A stretch of DNA of 64,000 nucleotides from JACCTI01 sp038237435 (lineage in GTDB: Bacteria > Verrucomicrobiota > Verrucomicrobiia > Chthoniobacterales > UBA10450). Shown in pieces: positions 61,132-64,000 of this stretch (its first letter is position 1; every line of letters starts with the position of its first letter). Below the pieces are notes generated by a model, which worked only from the letters and a program-made list of their open reading frames with translations, ran no database searches and was not told where the DNA came from. The position numbers and the translations under genes were made by a program. Location of the stretch: the NCBI GenBank assembly GCA_038237435.1, contig JBBRYT010000010.1, positions 1 to 64,000 on the forward strand, given 5' to 3'.

Positions 61132-61524
61132 TCACGTGTAGTAACCGTGCAACCAAAGATAAACGATCGCGGCCGCACAACCGGCAGCGATGAACGCGAG
61201 AGTAATCGAACGTTTGATGAAATTGGCGTGCTCGGCGCGTGTGACAATATCCACCGCGCGCTCCACTGGCAGCGCATTCGTCAGCAACTCTTCGTAAAAA
61301 CGGCGATACTCGTCCGGCATTTGTTTTACGTTTTTGAATTCCTGTCCGTCCACGACGATGCGAGAGCGGAGTTTCGGAACGATGTGGGCGTTGCTCCCGG
61401 TGATACTGCGCGCGGAAAAGCGTCGCAGAACGCGGTCGTGAATGCGTTGCATACCGCGCGACATTTCCGTTAGCGGACAATACTCGTCGGTGCCATCGAG
61501 AGTGAGTCGGAGGGCGATTCTCAT
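61132..61524 (-). CDS. Hypothetical protein with C-terminal membrane helix
   Basis: A 130-residue protein. The N-terminal part has RIALRLTLDGTDEYCPLTEM and a KLRSRIVVDGQEFKNVKQMP region, and a single C-terminal helix (SITLAFIAAGCAAAIVYLWL) ends near the last residue. It looks tail-anchored. The family is not recognised. ATG 61524 is preferred over upstream starts because the charged domain begins there. Confidence 0.55.
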   Translation of the reverse strand: MRIALRLTLDGTDEYCPLTEMSRGMQRIHDRVLRRFSARSITGSNAHIVPKLRSRIVVDGQEFKNVKQMPDEYRRFYEELLTNALPVERAVDIVTRAEHANFIKRSITLAFIAAGCAAAIVYLWLHGYYT

Positions 61525-61582
61525 GGGTCGGTAGCTTACAAACAGCAGCTTTGTTACCAACCCGCTCGCCCGTCGGTAATTC

Positions 61583-61990
61583 TTAGCCAGCCGTCCGGAC
61601 GATTTCGTCGAATTCCGCCTTCGTCACCGGCTGAACTGAGAGCCGCGAATAGCGCAGCAGCGCCATGTTTTTGAGCTTCGAATTCTTTTTCATCTCAGCG
61701 AGCGCGACCGGATTTTTAAGCGCCTTCTTTGGAACTAGATCCACGGCGCTCCAATCGCCCTCTTTCGCAGTCGAATCGGGATAAGCGGTCCGTGAAACTT
61801 CCGCCGTCCCGACGATCGTCTTGTCCGTGACGCTGTGATAAAAGAAGACCGCGTCTCCTTTCTGCATGGCACGCAGATTTTTTCGCGCCATGAAATTGCG
61901 CACGCCCGTCCAGCTTGTGCTTTTGTCGCGCAGTAAATCCGTCCACGAGTAGGAGGACGGTTCCGATTTCACTAGCCAGTAATTTTTCAT
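61583..61990 (-). CDS. EVE-domain protein
   Basis: A 135-residue PUA-like EVE protein (NYWLVKSEPSSYSWTDLL, TSWTGVRNFMARKNLRAMQK, GDAVFFYHS). EVE domains bind modified bases or RNA; some are linked to defence against modified DNA, others to tRNA modification. It is divergent from tmk, their starts abutting at 61990/61991 if the longer tmk start is used. Confidence 0.9.
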   Translation of the reverse strand: MKNYWLVKSEPSSYSWTDLLRDKSTSWTGVRNFMARKNLRAMQKGDAVFFYHSVTDKTIVGTAEVSRTAYPDSTAKEGDWSAVDLVPKKALKNPVALAEMKKNSKLKNMALLRYSRLSVQPVTKAEFDEIVRTAG

Positions 61991-62038
61991 GTGAGTCGAG
62001 CGCTTGTGCGAGCGCGTTCTACAATAGAGAATCGCCGC

Positions 62039-62692
62039 GTGTCACGAGGCCTTTTCATCACCTTCGAAGGATCGGAAGGCTGCGGAAAATCCACGCAGGT
62101 CAAGCGCCTGGTTGTGCGGCTCGAGCGTGCGCGGATTCCATTTCTTGTCACGCGCGAACCGGGCGGCACGCCGATCGGCGAAAAAATCCGCGATCTCTTG
62201 CAGTTCGCGCCCGAAGGAAAGGCGATGCAGCCGGAAACGGAACTGCTGCTTTTCGAAGCGAGCCGCAGCCAATTAGTACGCGAGCTGATCGAGCCCGCGC
62301 TGGAGGCTGGACAGATCGTCATCTCTGATCGTTTCTTTGATTCGACCACTGTCTACCAGGGAGCGGCGCGAAAGTTGGAATCTAAATTTGTCGAACAGGT
62401 GAATCGTTTCGCAGTCGGGAAATGCGTTCCCGATCTGACGCTTCTGCTCGATCTCGATGTTGCGACTTCGCGTGCGCGCCTGTTCAGGCGGGTTCGGCCG
62501 GTCGGTGAAGTGGATCGAATGGAAGAGCAGCCGATCGAATTCTACGAAGACGTTTGCGCGGCTTATCGCGACTTGGCGGCGCGCGAAAAGGATCGTGTTC
62601 GTTTGATTGATGGGTCGCGCTCCCCCGACGAAGTCGAAACGAAAATTTTGCAACTGCTGCGCGAAAAATTTCCGCAACGGTTTAATTTCTAG
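62039..62692 (+). CDS. tmk: Thymidylate kinase
   Basis: A 217-residue kinase that phosphorylates dTMP to dTDP. It has the P-loop FITFEGSEGCGKST, the DR-type motif VISDRFFDSTTVYQG near residue 95, and LLDLDVATSRARL before the lid region. GTG 62039 fits the usual length (about 210); a GTG at 61991 would add 16 residues. It lies 2 bases upstream of holB, a common pairing. Confidence 0.95.
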   Translation: MSRGLFITFEGSEGCGKSTQVKRLVVRLERARIPFLVTREPGGTPIGEKIRDLLQFAPEGKAMQPETELLLFEASRSQLVRELIEPALEAGQIVISDRFFDSTTVYQGAARKLESKFVEQVNRFAVGKCVPDLTLLLDLDVATSRARLFRRVRPVGEVDRMEEQPIEFYEDVCAAYRDLAAREKDRVRLIDGSRSPDEVETKILQLLREKFPQRFNF

Positions 62693-62694
62693 CG

Positions 62695-63642
62695 ATGGCT
62701 TTTTCGCCGGAGGCCGCTTTCAAACATCTGCATCGAGCGAAGGAGCAGGGCCGGCTTGCCCATGCGTATCTGATTTCCGGCCCGAACGGCGCGGGCAAGC
62801 GCGCGCTCGCCTCGCGCCTGGCCGAAATGGTCAACGGCGCGGACAACCAGGATGTGTTTGTCGCCGAACCGGGTTCGAAATCGCGTCGCATCGTCATCGA
62901 GCAAATTCGTAATCTCGAACACACGCTGCAAATGCGCGCAATCAATGGCCGCCGTAAAGTCGCGATCGTTTCCGATGCCGATCGTCTGCAGCCGCAGGCA
63001 GCCAATGCCTTTTTGAAAACGCTGGAAGAACCGCCTAACGATTCGTTGCTTTTGCTTTTGAGCGCGCTGCCGGAGGCATTGCCCGACACGATTCTTTCCC
63101 GGTGCATTCCGATTCACTTGGCTGCGCCGGAAGACGTCGCGCCGTTGCCGGAAGAGCAAGAGTTGATCGAATTACTGAACGAAACCGCCGAATCGCGAGC
63201 GGCCGGCGTCCAGAATTCTTATCGGCTCGCGCAAACTTTCCTGCGTTTGCTCGGCAAAGTGCGCGAAGAAATTGTCACAGAAAATGCCGCGGCGTTGAAA
63301 GCGGAAGAGATCCGCTACAAGAACACGACCGACGGCGCCTGGCTGGATGAGCGCGAAGACTATTTTAAGGCGCTGAACGAAAGCATGTACCTGCAGCGCC
63401 GCGCGCGCATGATCGAAATGATTTTTCGCTGGTGGTCGGACGTTTTGCGCGCGAGCGCCAGCCTGAATGGAAATGAAATCGCCTCGGCCGCGAAAGCGAC
63501 GCGCGCGCTGGCGCAACGTCTGACGACTAACGAGTGCTTAAAACGCATCCGCCGTCTCGAAGAATTGCGCGATCAGCTCGGTCGCAACATTCAGGAAGCC
63601 CTCGCCATCGAAGTCGCTTTCCTAAGAATTTTTCGTTTTTGA
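62695..63642 (+). CDS. holB: DNA polymerase III subunit delta'
   Basis: A 315-residue clamp-loader subunit. It has AHAYLISGPNGAGKRALASR as the Walker A-like loop, VAIVSDADRLQPQAANAFLK, LEEPPNDSLLLLLS and the SRCIPI segment. A zinc-binding cysteine cluster is not obvious, as in shorter delta' proteins. The C-terminal helical collar domain follows. It is operonic with tmk. A motif copy (CCTAACGAT) encodes Pro-Asn-Asp at 63033. Confidence 0.9.
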   Translation: MAFSPEAAFKHLHRAKEQGRLAHAYLISGPNGAGKRALASRLAEMVNGADNQDVFVAEPGSKSRRIVIEQIRNLEHTLQMRAINGRRKVAIVSDADRLQPQAANAFLKTLEEPPNDSLLLLLSALPEALPDTILSRCIPIHLAAPEDVAPLPEEQELIELLNETAESRAAGVQNSYRLAQTFLRLLGKVREEIVTENAAALKAEEIRYKNTTDGAWLDEREDYFKALNESMYLQRRARMIEMIFRWWSDVLRASASLNGNEIASAAKATRALAQRLTTNECLKRIRRLEELRDQLGRNIQEALAIEVAFLRIFRF

Positions 63643-64000
63643 CCGACCGAGGCGCACGCTCGCCATGTGTCCGCCGCAACGTTTCGCGCCAAAGCGGACT
63701 GCGACCTTGGTCGGGCGCGGAAAGCGATATTGTCGATCGAATAAATTCGACGAGTGCCATTGCCGCGCTGAACCCCACAGGAAAATGGCCGCGCCGAGCG
63801 CAATAATGGCCGCGCCACCGATGATCCATCCGACCGGAATTGGTTTGTCCGGTTCCTTGATTTTTCGCATCGGTGTTGGTGTCTCCAGCGGGCGCGGACC
63901 GAAAGGTCGTTCCTCGAAAAGCGGCGCGGAGGGCGTGGGCGTGGCGATTGCATCTTGCGCGCGCGTCCCGCTCACCGGTAGCAACAACAATAAAAATGAA
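63622..64000 (-). CDS. Exported or membrane protein of unknown function (5' end outside window)
   Basis: A partial gene whose start lies beyond position 64000. The visible reverse-strand frame starts in a signal peptide (FLLLLLPVSGTRAQDA), has a Pro/Thr segment (ATPTPSAPLFEERPFGP), one transmembrane helix (IIGGAAIIALGAAIFLWG) and a basic C-terminus. It overlaps the 3' end of holB by 21 bases. The family is not recognised. Confidence 0.55.
   Translation of the reverse strand, partial: SFLLLLLPVSGTRAQDAIATPTPSAPLFEERPFGPRPLETPTPMRKIKEPDKPIPVGWIIGGAAIIALGAAIFLWGSARQWHSSNLFDRQYRFPRPTKVAVRFGAKRCGGHMASVRLGRSKTKNS

Overview
The window looks like a chromosomal segment of a GC-rich soil bacterium of the Verrucomicrobia (Chthoniobacterales-like). 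This assignment is an inference from gene content: a solo integron integrase, UbiD, phytoene/squalene synthase, large FtsX permease plus AttH, PHP proteins, many small secreted proteins of unknown function, and an rpmH separated from dnaA/rnpA. No rRNA is present. One tRNA gene (Lys, CTT) was found.

Layout. 1-15.7 kb: integron integrase at the left edge, signal peptidase I, a membrane protein, squalene/phytoene synthase, small lipoproteins, UbiD, the molybdopterin genes moaA-moaC-mogA, a Tat-type phosphoesterase, an M23 peptidase, a PHP phosphatase, then rfbF-rfbG-rfbH for CDP-4-keto-3,6-dideoxyglucose. 15.7-27.0 kb: polysaccharide block (three family-2 glycosyltransferases, two C-methyltransferase-type proteins, a CDP-paratose 2-epimerase-like enzyme, a YerE-like thiamine-diphosphate enzyme, FkbM methyltransferase, a NeuB-type synthase, a lipid-flippase-like membrane protein), ending inside the 3' end of tRNA-Lys. 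27.1-40.7 kb: aquaporin remnant, a 30-residue membrane peptide, ABC permease plus AttH, rpmH, GNAT, M50 protease, M1 aminopeptidase, ECF sigma/anti-sigma pair, a frameshifted cNMP-thioredoxin-reductase fusion, adenosine deaminase. 40.8-50.3 kb: accessory region with a palindrome-rich non-coding kilobase, two decayed secreted-protein genes, an Mrr nuclease, a 1243-residue restriction-methylase, and small toxin-antitoxin-like genes stacked behind rlmN. 50.3-64 kb: rlmN, membrane and cell-wall proteins, HAD phosphatase, RlpA, hybrid histidine kinase, a PHP-glycosyltransferase fusion, DUF2334 deacetylase, EVE protein, tmk, holB.

Two signals are not explained by ordinary genes. First, a non-palindromic 10-mer, CTCGTTAGGC, occurs exactly at least 26 times on both strands, inside genes, between genes and at stop codons, where about 0.1 would be expected by chance; exact copies are absent from the polysaccharide block and from the accessory region. 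It resembles a DNA-uptake-type or other genome-identity word, and its GTTAGGC core also fits the integron core-site consensus. Second, the last 72 bases of rlmN (the codons around its C-terminal catalytic cysteine) occur three times in tandem, as diverged but mostly still protein-conserving copies. Small gene cassettes sit between them, and their start codons abut the rlmN stop codon. This indicates serial insertion of cassettes at the 3' end of rlmN, with no recombinase gene seen nearby.
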